Assembly (NCBI GenBank): GCA_031552995.1
Contig: JAVBMB010000043.1
Location: 1 to 5,909 of the forward strand
Source: JAVBMB01 sp031552995
GTDB lineage: Bacteria > Bacillota > Clostridia > Oscillospirales > Butyricicoccaceae
Reading direction: 5' to 3'
DNA: 5,909 bases
A program made the position numbers and the translations under genes. Below, piece by piece: positions 1-5,909 of this stretch. Under the pieces are notes generated by a model, which saw nothing but the letters and a program-made list of their open reading frames with translations, did no database searches and was not told the DNA's origin. Positions within the stretch are counted from its first letter, which is position 1, and each line of letters begins with the position of its first letter.

Positions 1-64
1 CACAGACGACGGCGATGTGTGGGCGCTTGGCGGCGGATACAGAATTATCCCGAAGATAAAGTGA
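1..64 (+). CDS. 3' end of an upstream gene, probably another S12-type serine hydrolase (partial)
   Basis: Only the last 20 codons and a TGA stop (62-64) are inside the window, read in the frame starting at base 2. The tail contains the segment ALGGGYRIIPKIK. It aligns with the last residues of serine hydrolase A (ALGVGLRMVPKAK), sharing about 12 of 19 positions when the preceding DDG is included and one gap is allowed. From this I infer that the upstream gene is a close paralogue of gene A with the same small C-terminal β-rich domain. The catalytic part lies outside the window, so the family call rests on this tail alone. The gene is followed by a hairpin terminator about 18 bases after its stop, which suggests it ends a separate transcript. 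Confidence 0.6.
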   Translation, partial: TDDGDVWALGGGYRIIPKIK

Positions 65-82
65 AACTTGAGCTGTAAAGTG

Positions 83-107
83 AAAGGGTGTGCTTGCACA
101 CCCTTTT
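83..107 (+). terminator. Hairpin terminator after the upstream gene
   Basis: Bases 83-92 (AAAGGGTGTG) pair perfectly with 97-106 (CACACCCTTT), leaving a CTTG loop. G-C closing a CUUG loop is a known extra-stable RNA tetraloop. The 3' side runs into TTTT (104-107), of which three T pair with the AAA at the stem base, then CGATTG. The U tract is thus short, and termination may be incomplete. The position 19 bases after the upstream TGA fits an intrinsic terminator. The reverse complement also gives a run of A then T, so weak bidirectional use is conceivable, but no converging gene is visible. Confidence 0.75.
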
Positions 108-122
108 CGATTGTAGTATGAT
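94..122 (+). promoter_or_regulatory. Weak candidate sigma-70-type promoter for the cluster
   Basis: TATGAT at 117-122 matches the -10 consensus at five of six positions. A poor -35 candidate, TTGCAC at 94-99, sits 17 bases upstream and falls inside the loop and 3' arm of the terminator hairpin. Transcription would begin near 129-130 and give a leader of about 40 bases before the ATG at 169. The region 108-168 is visibly more AT-rich than the genes, as expected for a promoter. Another AT-rich hexamer, TATATT at 144-149, has no good -35 partner. This is a pattern match only. Confidence 0.25.
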
Positions 123-152
123 TATAAACAGCGGCACTATTTTTATATTCTT

Positions 153-158
153 AAAGGA
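153..158 (+). promoter_or_regulatory. Ribosome binding site deciding the start of serine hydrolase A
   Basis: AAAGGA lies 10 bases before the ATG at 169. It supports that start over an in-frame GTG at 88, which lies inside the terminator stem. The 27 residues between the two starts show no similarity to the family. Confidence 0.7.
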
Positions 159-168
159 TGTGTTTTGC

Positions 169-1548
169 ATGATTGATAAGCTGCAGGCAGAAAAATTTGA
201 ATCGCTGTGCGCCGAAATTATAGAGGCGGACAAGGCTGTGGGCATGGCTGTCGCCGTAGTCGATAAGACGGGAGACACACTGTACGAAAAGTTCTTCGGC
301 TTCAGGGACGCCGAAAAGAAGCTGCCGGTCGACGGCGATACGATATTCGGCCTGGCATCGGTGTCAAAATCCTTTACGGCGCTTTCAGCCATGCAGCTTG
401 TCGAGCGCGGTGCGCTTGATATGCTCAGGCCCGCGAGGGAATATATCCCGCAGCTTAATGACGGGCGTATCACTTGCCAGCATCTTGTCACGCACAGCGC
501 GGGGTTTTTCCCGTTCAAGCGTGTCACATTCCCCAAGCTTGCGGAAGAAATGAGTATAGATCAGAAAACAGCCGGCGATCTTGCTTTCAATGTGCCGATG
601 CGCGAGGAAGCTATGCTCAGGCTGTTACAGGAGATGAACAGCCAGACTGATTTTACCGGCCGTCCGGGTGAGAATATCAGCTACAGCAACGACAGCTTCG
701 CGCTGCTTGGAGAGATCGTACGCATCCAAAGCGGCAGCGGCTCTCTGCCGGAATACCTTGACGAGAATATTTTTAAGCCGCTTGGCATGGGCAGAACAAC
801 CGGCGCGATGCTGATAAAGGATGACAATGCTTCGCGGCTATACAGGGACATCGACGGGGCGATGGAGCCGACCGATGATTTCCTCGACAACTCAATGGTC
901 ATGCCGGGCGGCGGGGGTCTTAAGTCGACGCTGAACGACATGAAGAAATACCTGTATATGTATCTCAACCGGGGCCTTGCGCCAAACGGCACGCGAATCG
1001 TCGGCGACTACAGTATTAACGAGATGATGAGGCCGCGTCAGGTGGCGGGGCTGAACCAGTATTATGGCTACGGGCTGATGCGCGAGGCGATGGGCGCCCT
1101 TACGATTATCGAGCACGGCGGCGCGATGACAGGTGTGTCGTCGAATATGATTTTCTGCCGCGAAAACGGCCTGGGAGTCATGGTGCTGTGCAACACATCG
1201 GGCGTCAGCGTTGCGAAGGTGTGCAAGGCCGCCATGCGCATGGCCTCGGGCATGGAGCCGAAGCAGGAGGAGTTGCGGCAGCCGATGCCGGTATGGGACG
1301 CAAAGCGTCTTCAAGCTGTCGCCGGAACATATAATTCCGCCGAGGGCATCACTGTAGAGATAGCGGCGGGCGACGGCTGCCTGGTCGTAGACTACGCCGG
1401 CAAGCGGCTCGAAGGACTGCCGATAAACGACTATATGTTCCGGATGAAAATTGGGACAAACAACATCGACATCAGGGTGTTCGATGACGACGGAGGAAAT
1501 GTGCGGGCCCTTGGCGTTGGGCTGCGTATGGTCCCCAAGGCTAAATAG
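169..1548 (+). CDS. Serine hydrolase A, β-lactamase-related / peptidase S12 family
   Basis: This gene encodes a 459-residue SxxK-type serine hydrolase. Visible motifs are SVSK (nucleophile Ser64, general base Lys67), THSAG (His109), YSN (Tyr172 to Asn174) and HGG (His316). HxG at the third position, instead of the KTG of β-lactamases, is known from S12 D-aminopeptidase and related esterases, so peptide, amide or ester hydrolysis is more likely than antibiotic resistance. The catalytic domain spans roughly residues 10-365. A β-rich C-terminal domain of about 90 residues follows, beginning near RQPMPVW and ending VPKAK. There is no signal peptide or membrane segment, so a cytoplasmic enzyme is inferred. 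The ATG at 169 has a fitting ribosome binding site; a longer GTG-started reading overlaps the terminator and is rejected. It heads the likely operon, and gene B starts 9 bases after its TAG. Spacing between motifs matches serine hydrolase C more closely than gene B. The substrate is unknown. Confidence 0.9.
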   Translation: MIDKLQAEKFESLCAEIIEADKAVGMAVAVVDKTGDTLYEKFFGFRDAEKKLPVDGDTIFGLASVSKSFTALSAMQLVERGALDMLRPAREYIPQLNDGRITCQHLVTHSAGFFPFKRVTFPKLAEEMSIDQKTAGDLAFNVPMREEAMLRLLQEMNSQTDFTGRPGENISYSNDSFALLGEIVRIQSGSGSLPEYLDENIFKPLGMGRTTGAMLIKDDNASRLYRDIDGAMEPTDDFLDNSMVMPGGGGLKSTLNDMKKYLYMYLNRGLAPNGTRIVGDYSINEMMRPRQVAGLNQYYGYGLMREAMGALTIIEHGGAMTGVSSNMIFCRENGLGVMVLCNTSGVSVAKVCKAAMRMASGMEPKQEELRQPMPVWDAKRLQAVAGTYNSAEGITVEIAAGDGCLVVDYAGKRLEGLPINDYMFRMKIGTNNIDIRVFDDDGGNVRALGVGLRMVPKAK

Positions 1549-1553
1549 GAGGG
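1547..1553 (+). promoter_or_regulatory. Ribosome binding site of serine hydrolase B overlapping the stop of gene A
   Basis: AGGAGGG shares its first two bases with the TAG stop of gene A (1546-1548) and sits 4 bases before the ATG at 1558. A ribosome finishing gene A would cover this site, so the two genes are probably translationally coupled. Confidence 0.8.
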
Positions 1554-1557
1554 CGGT

Positions 1558-2898
1558 ATGGGCGGAATAACAAGACAGGATGTAGAATCATACATAAAAA
1601 AGGCATATGACGAGGGCTGGTTCAACGGCGTGTGGTTGCTGCGCAAGGAGGGCGAGGTCATAAGCCGCGGCTCGATGGGAAAGGCGCATCCGTATCAGGA
1701 CAGAGATTTGAACGAGGACACTGTGTTCGAGCTGGCGTCGGTAAGCAAGCACTTTACGGCCTGCGCAATAATGCTGCTGCGCGATGCCGGGATGCTGTCG
1801 CTTGACGACCAGCTTGAGAAATACATACCGGACCTGCCGTACAAGGGGATAAGAATCCGCAATTTGCTCAATCACACGTCCGGCCTGCCGGACTATATGG
1901 AGTGGGTAACTAAAGCCGCGGCAGAGCGCAAATGCATACCCGGCAACGATATCATTATCGACTTTTTGCGCCGCGGCGGGGATAAGGCGCTGTTTGCCCC
2001 GGAAGAGGGCTGGGCGTACTGCAACACGGCGTACTGCGTACTGGCGTATCTTGTCGGTTTGATTTCTAAGACACCGTACGCCGAGTTTATGACAAATAAC
2101 TTTTTCGAGCCGCTGGGTATGACGAATACATGCGTCTATCATCGTCGGATGAACGGCGAGACAATAGAAAACTATGCCTACGGCATGGTGCTAAGCGGCG
2201 GCAAATATGTGCTGCCGGACGACACCGATCTGGACGAAAGCGGCTTTGTCATCCCGCTGGACGGGATGGAAGGCGACGGTATAATCAACACAAACCTTGA
2301 CGACCTTGTAAAGTGGGATATCGCGCTGCGCACCGGCAAAGCGCTGCTGCCGCACACGCTGGCCGAGATGTATAACGCAACGCGCACGGCGGACGGCGAG
2401 CTGTATCCCTATGGTTATGGATGGCGGATTCAAAATGACGAGCAATACGGCATGTATGTCGCGCATGGCGGAGGCTGGCCGGGATACTCGACCTACTACG
2501 TTAGGTTGCTGGAGGAAGACGGCCTTCTGATTCTGCTGATGAACACGACCGGATGCGACGACGCAGCCCGCATGAGCTTCAGGGACGGCATGGAATCAAT
2601 GCTGCTTGGGAAGGCGCCGCCGGATGTTCTGCCTCTGGAAGCGCTTGTCGACCGCGGGTTTGACGTCTCACGTTTTAAGGCGCTGTGCGGAGAGTACAGT
2701 GACGGCCTTTGTGTGTTCGAGGAAAACGGCGCGCTGCATATTTCGATAAACCTGCGCGGGGATGAGATGACATACGCGCTTTATCCGATAGGCGGAGATG
2801 AGTTCATGACCGACAAGGATGCGCTTAAGGTTCGCCTCGACGGTAAAACAGCAGACTACAGTTCAATAGGTAAGACGTTTATTCACCAAAAAATATAG
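1558..2898 (+). CDS. Serine hydrolase B, β-lactamase-related / peptidase S12 family
   Basis: This gene encodes a 446-residue SxxK serine hydrolase. Motifs are ASVSKHFTA (Ser61, Lys64), LNHTSGLPDY (His106), YCN (Tyr154 to Asn156) and AHGGGWPGY (His303). The FEPLGM segment near residue 185 is typical of the wider β-lactamase / esterase class. The catalytic domain covers about residues 5-350. A β-rich C-terminal domain follows from about residue 370 (FKALCGEYSDG) to the end, in the position where related hydrolases carry a DUF3471-like barrel. No signal peptide is visible, so it is inferred to be cytoplasmic. It is less like A and C than they are like each other: the stretch between the H(T/S)xG and YxN motifs is about 15 residues shorter (48 against 63-64), and YCN replaces YSN. 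It lies 9 bases after gene A and 11 before the D-aminoacylase gene, with stop codons overlapping ribosome binding sites at both junctions. A distinct substrate range within the same pathway is a plausible inference. Confidence 0.9.
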   Translation: MGGITRQDVESYIKKAYDEGWFNGVWLLRKEGEVISRGSMGKAHPYQDRDLNEDTVFELASVSKHFTACAIMLLRDAGMLSLDDQLEKYIPDLPYKGIRIRNLLNHTSGLPDYMEWVTKAAAERKCIPGNDIIIDFLRRGGDKALFAPEEGWAYCNTAYCVLAYLVGLISKTPYAEFMTNNFFEPLGMTNTCVYHRRMNGETIENYAYGMVLSGGKYVLPDDTDLDESGFVIPLDGMEGDGIINTNLDDLVKWDIALRTGKALLPHTLAEMYNATRTADGELYPYGYGWRIQNDEQYGMYVAHGGGWPGYSTYYVRLLEEDGLLILLMNTTGCDDAARMSFRDGMESMLLGKAPPDVLPLEALVDRGFDVSRFKALCGEYSDGLCVFEENGALHISINLRGDEMTYALYPIGGDEFMTDKDALKVRLDGKTADYSSIGKTFIHQKI

Positions 2899-2902
2899 GA
2901 GG
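2897..2902 (+). promoter_or_regulatory. Ribosome binding site of the D-aminoacylase gene overlapping the stop of gene B
   Basis: AGGAGG shares two bases with the TAG stop of gene B (2896-2898) and lies 7 bases before the ATG at 2910. The arrangement ATAGGAGG is the same as at the A-B junction and suggests coupled translation. Confidence 0.8.
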
Positions 2903-2909
2903 CAGGTCA

Positions 2910-4514
2910 ATGTTTGAGCTATTAATCAAAAACGGCACAGTTGTTGACGGTACGGGCGCACCGCGTTTCAAAGCGGATGTCGCAATCAGCGGAGGCAAAA
3001 TTGCAAAGGTTGCGTCTTCAATCAATGCCGATGAGGCAGAGAAGGTCGTTGACGCGGCGGGGTTAATTGTCGCACCAGGGTTTATCGACTGGCATTCCCA
3101 TTCCGATATCAGCGTTCTTATGAACTATGACGCGGGGAATATCCTCGAGCAGGGCATCACGCTGGAAATTGCGGGGCACTGCGGTGTTTCGGTGACTCCG
3201 GTTGCCGAGGGGAAGGTAGCAAACATCGGGATCGGTGCAAAGGAAGGATCAATCGAGCGCATACGCGATGCCGGCGGCGGCTTTGACGCTTTTGTCACCG
3301 AGATGAAGAGCCTTGAACTGCCGACGAACATAGCCTGCTTTGTCGGCCACGGCAATATCCGCGCCAAGGTTATGGGGTATGACGACCGTGATCCGAGCGA
3401 AAACGAGCTTGACGCTATGCGCAAGCTTATGCGCGCCGAAATGGATGCCGGCGCGCTCGGCATGTCCAGCGGGCTGATTTATCCGCCGGGCAGCTACTCG
3501 AAGCCGCGCGAGCTTATTGAGCTCGCAAAGGTAACCGCCGAATATCCGGGCGCGATATACGCGTCGCATATGCGCAACGAGGGCGACCGCGTCGTCGAAT
3601 CGGTCATCGAAACAATTACTCTGGGCGAGCAGGCGGGGATACCGGTTGTGATATCGCACCACAAAATTGCCGGGCAGCACAACAAGGGCAAAAGCGTCGA
3701 GACGCTGCGCCTGATTGGCGAAGCGAACGCGCGCGGGCAGAAGGTGTATCTTGACGCCTATCCCTATGACGGCGGCTCCACAAGCCTTATGTCATCCCTG
3801 CCTCCTAAATACGCCACAGACGGGCAGGCCGCGCTTGTTGAAAAACTGAAAGATCCCACTGTCCGCGCCGAGATAACCGAGCTGCTTAAAAAGCCGGGCG
3901 AGGATTTCGAGAATCTTATATACGGCTCCGGGCTCGACCGGGTCATAGTATCCAGCAAGAACAAGCCGGAGATCAACGGCAAGACTCTGCTTGAGCTGGC
4001 GAACGAGGCCGGTAGGGACCCGTATGAAAATATGTATGACCTGATGATTGAAACAGGCGGCCAAATCGGCGCGATTTATCGCATGATTTGCGAGTGGGAT
4101 ATGGAAAATATTCTCAAATATCCCGAGACGATGGCGGGCATCGACGGCTCGCAGAGCGAAAAGCGCAGCCCGTTCGGACATCCGCGCGGAGGCGCGACAT
4201 TCACGCGTCTGCTCGGCACATTTTGCCGCGAAAAAGGTTTCTATACGCTTGAGAACTGCATACATCGCTTCACCGGCAAAGCTGCAGCCGCGGTTGGGTT
4301 CCCGAATAAAGGCCTTATTGCCGAGGGCATTGACGCCGATATCGTGGTTTTCAACGCGGATACCGTGGCCGGCCCCGCCAAATACGGCCAAGCCGACCTG
4401 CCAAACGAGGGCATAGAGTATGTGTTCGTCAACGGCGTCAAGGCGGTTGAGCAAGGTGTCATTACCAGGGCCAAGGGCGGCAAGGTTCTGCTGCGCGGCG
4501 GCATAGAGGCGTAA
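2910..4514 (+). CDS. N-acyl-D-amino-acid deacylase (D-aminoacylase), amidohydrolase superfamily
   Basis: The 534-residue product is a zinc amidohydrolase that should split N-acyl-D-amino acids into a carboxylate and a free D-amino acid. It opens with the typical small β domain (LIKNGTVVDGTG, residues 5-16). APGFIDWHSHSD follows, giving the metal ligands His62 and His64. GHCGVS holds Cys91, the cysteine that replaces the carboxylated lysine of other amidohydrolases in D-aminoacylases. YASHMRNEGD gives His220 and ISHHK gives His250. DAYPYDGGST comes next, and GIDGS supplies Asp412, the expected catalytic aspartate. HPRGGATFTRLLG and the late GLIAEGIDADIVVF are family hallmarks. All expected metal and catalytic residues are present, so it is probably active. 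The length is near the usual 480-550. No signal peptide is visible. It sits 11 bases after gene B and 37 before gene C. D-amino acid specificity is inferred from family; relatives act on other N-acyl or cyclic amides. Confidence 0.92.
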   Translation: MFELLIKNGTVVDGTGAPRFKADVAISGGKIAKVASSINADEAEKVVDAAGLIVAPGFIDWHSHSDISVLMNYDAGNILEQGITLEIAGHCGVSVTPVAEGKVANIGIGAKEGSIERIRDAGGGFDAFVTEMKSLELPTNIACFVGHGNIRAKVMGYDDRDPSENELDAMRKLMRAEMDAGALGMSSGLIYPPGSYSKPRELIELAKVTAEYPGAIYASHMRNEGDRVVESVIETITLGEQAGIPVVISHHKIAGQHNKGKSVETLRLIGEANARGQKVYLDAYPYDGGSTSLMSSLPPKYATDGQAALVEKLKDPTVRAEITELLKKPGEDFENLIYGSGLDRVIVSSKNKPEINGKTLLELANEAGRDPYENMYDLMIETGGQIGAIYRMICEWDMENILKYPETMAGIDGSQSEKRSPFGHPRGGATFTRLLGTFCREKGFYTLENCIHRFTGKAAAAVGFPNKGLIAEGIDADIVVFNADTVAGPAKYGQADLPNEGIEYVFVNGVKAVEQGVITRAKGGKVLLRGGIEA

Positions 4515-4541
4515 ACTGCGGATAACCAAATATTTATAGCT

Positions 4542-4547
4542 GGAGGG
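4542..4547 (+). promoter_or_regulatory. Ribosome binding site of serine hydrolase C
   Basis: GGAGGG lies 4 bases before the ATG at 4552. The 37-base gap after the D-aminoacylase stop (4512-4514) is AT-rich (CCAAATATTTATAG) but shows no hairpin and no convincing promoter pair, so gene C is probably read from the same transcript. Confidence 0.75.
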
Positions 4548-4551
4548 TTTA

Positions 4552-5909
4552 ATGAGCACATTTGATGCGGCCGCGCTTGACGCGCACATACGTGAACGGA
4601 TGAAAAAGCAAGAGATACCCGGACTGTCGATTACATTTTCGGATGAGAGCGGCATCCTGTTTGACAAGGCGTACGGACACATTGACGGCGATAGAAAAAA
4701 GCCGGTGACCGAGGACACGATTATGGGCATCGCGTCGATGTCCAAATCGATGACAGGCGTTTGCCTGGCACTGCTTGAGTACGAGGGCAAGCTGAGCATC
4801 GACGACAAAGTGACAAAGTTTTTCCCGGGCTTTAAAATACCCGGAACGCCGAAGGACGCTGTGCTTGTACACCATCTGCTAATGCACACCGCCGGTCTGC
4901 CGCCCCTTCCTACTCTTGCGCACTCGCTGGAAGCCAACACGCTTAAAGACCCCGGCGAAACACGCGAGCTTGAAAAGCTTCCGAGACTTATAAAAGCAAA
5001 CACAACAGAGGAGATTATCGACTATATCCGCGAAGGTGATTATCGCACGCTGGGTCAGCCGGGCGAGTATATGAGCTATTCAAATGACGGATATGCAATA
5101 CTGTCGTCGATTGTCGATATGGCCGCCGGCAAGCCGATGGAAGAGTACATAGAGGAAAAACTGTTCGCACCTCTAGGGATGACGCGCTCGGCGCTTGGAT
5201 ACCACAGGCTGAAGGACTTTGACAACGTGACGCAGGTGTTTTCCAAACGCGACGACAAGCTTGTCACGGCGTCCGACAACTGGTCGCTTGCTCCGCCATA
5301 CCGCGGCTGCGGCTGGGTTATTTCATCGAGCCGCGACATGCACAGGTACTACAAAATGCTGTCGCAAAACGGCGTTTTCGAGGGTAAGCGCATCCTGCCG
5401 GAGAGCGTTGCCGAGCGTATGCTCGGCCTGCAGTTCCAAGTTGTCAAGCGCGGTGTGTACGGCTATGGCCTTAACAAGGTACCGTGTCGCGGTGAAGTGT
5501 TGTTCACACACACAGGCGGTCTCAAGGGCGTTTCATCGGCCGGCGCCTTCTTTAAGGATAAGGGTGTGGCCGGCGCTGTGCTGACAAACCTTGGCGGCGT
5601 GGATGCACTGCGTATACTTGCCGGTGCGTTTAATGTGCTGCAGGGCAAGAAGCCCGACGCTTTTATCCATAACTTCACGCTGTCGCCCACACCCCCGCAG
5701 GAGCCTTGGATATACGAGGGTTACTACGGAAATGCCGAGAGCGGACAGCCTCCGTTTGCCGAGGCGATAAAAGTTGTACTGGAAAACGACCGCCTGACGG
5801 CGACATACATCAGCGGAGAGAAACACATCCTCAGCTATTGCGGCGAGAACCTGTTTATGTCTGCCAAGGAGGGCGATGACCCGCTGCGCGAAGGGTCGAC
5901 AATGCGTTT
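4552..5909 (+). CDS. Serine hydrolase C, β-lactamase-related / peptidase S12 family (3' end outside window)
   Basis: The frame is open from the ATG at 4552 to the window edge, giving 452 full codons and no stop. As its relatives here have 446 and 459 residues, it probably ends soon after the edge. Motifs are GIASMSKSMTG (Ser62, Lys65), LMHTAGLPPL (His112), MSYSND (Tyr176 to Asn178) and THTGG (His320, an HTG form of the HxG motif). The catalytic domain spans about residues 5-365. A C-terminal β-rich domain begins near EPWIYEGYYGN. The 144-residue distance between the YxN and HxG motifs equals that of gene A, and both share a long insert before YxN, so A and C look like the closer pair. The start begins MSTFDAAALDAHI, with no signal peptide, and has a good ribosome binding site. 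It follows the D-aminoacylase by 37 bases and very likely belongs to the same operon. The reaction is inferred only as hydrolysis of an amide, peptide or ester. Confidence 0.88.
   Translation, partial: MSTFDAAALDAHIRERMKKQEIPGLSITFSDESGILFDKAYGHIDGDRKKPVTEDTIMGIASMSKSMTGVCLALLEYEGKLSIDDKVTKFFPGFKIPGTPKDAVLVHHLLMHTAGLPPLPTLAHSLEANTLKDPGETRELEKLPRLIKANTTEEIIDYIREGDYRTLGQPGEYMSYSNDGYAILSSIVDMAAGKPMEEYIEEKLFAPLGMTRSALGYHRLKDFDNVTQVFSKRDDKLVTASDNWSLAPPYRGCGWVISSSRDMHRYYKMLSQNGVFEGKRILPESVAERMLGLQFQVVKRGVYGYGLNKVPCRGEVLFTHTGGLKGVSSAGAFFKDKGVAGAVLTNLGGVDALRILAGAFNVLQGKKPDAFIHNFTLSPTPPQEPWIYEGYYGNAESGQPPFAEAIKVVLENDRLTATYISGEKHILSYCGENLFMSAKEGDDPLREGSTMR

Noticed and set aside
88..168. GTG-started 27-residue extension at the N-terminus of serine hydrolase A
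   Set aside because: The GTG lies inside the terminator stem, has no ribosome binding site, and the added residues do not resemble the family. The ATG at 169 has AAAGGA at a good distance.
169..1548. Calling gene A (or B, C) an antibiotic-resistance β-lactamase
   Set aside because: The third motif is HxG rather than KTG, no signal peptide is present, and the genes surround a D-aminoacylase. A general serine hydrolase is the supportable name.
1588..2142. 184-residue open frame on the minus strand opposite gene B
   Set aside because: It mirrors the catalytic region of gene B and shows no domain or plausible start of its own.
4515..4551. Internal promoter between the D-aminoacylase and gene C
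   Set aside because: TATTTA at 4531-4536 is a weak -10 match with no -35 partner at the right distance. The gap is only 37 bases, so co-transcription is simpler.
3792..5003. 403-residue open frame on the minus strand
   Set aside because: It lies antisense across the D-aminoacylase and serine hydrolase C, both of which have clear motifs. Its translation shows no recognisable domain and looks like an effect of GC-rich codon use.
5261..5584. 107-residue open frame on the plus strand inside gene C
   Set aside because: It is in another frame within the well-supported gene C coding region, is rich in Arg, Ala, Ser and Cys, and has no family features.

Overview
The window reads as a compact, single-direction (+ strand) catabolic gene cluster from a bacterium. 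It holds the last 20 codons of an upstream gene, a short intergenic region with a hairpin terminator, then four tightly packed genes: two SxxK serine hydrolases (β-lactamase / peptidase S12 class), one zinc amidohydrolase of the N-acyl-D-amino-acid deacylase (D-aminoacylase) type, and a third SxxK serine hydrolase cut by the window edge. The cut upstream gene ends with a tail very like that of the first hydrolase, so it is probably a fourth paralogue. Strong AGGAGG-type ribosome binding sites, short gaps, moderately GC-rich coding DNA and frequent ATA isoleucine codons suggest a Bacillota/Clostridia-type organism. Synergistota or another amino-acid fermenter is also possible. The lineage is an inference and cannot be fixed from this window.

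Layout: 1-64, 3' end of the upstream paralogue; 65-168, intergenic, with a strong hairpin (83-106), a weak candidate promoter and the ribosome binding site of the next gene; 169-1548, serine hydrolase A; 1558-2898, serine hydrolase B; 2910-4514, D-aminoacylase; 4515-4551, a 37-base gap; 4552-5909, serine hydrolase C, open at its 3' end. Gaps inside the cluster are 9, 11 and 37 bases, and no terminator is visible after 168. Co-transcription from the 65-168 region is therefore likely. No stretch over 300 bases lacks a gene. I see no RNA genes, mobile elements or CRISPR repeats.

How the genes may work together: all three hydrolases carry the S12 triad in the order SxxK, YxN, HxG. HxG in place of the KTG of true β-lactamases is known from enzymes such as the Ochrobactrum anthropi D-aminopeptidase. 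None has a signal peptide, and neither does the D-aminoacylase, so the set looks cytoplasmic. A reasonable hypothesis is breakdown of imported D-amino-acid-containing peptides or N-acyl-D-amino acids: the serine hydrolases cut peptide, amide or ester bonds, and the deacylase frees the D-amino acid. Substrates cannot be read from the sequence.
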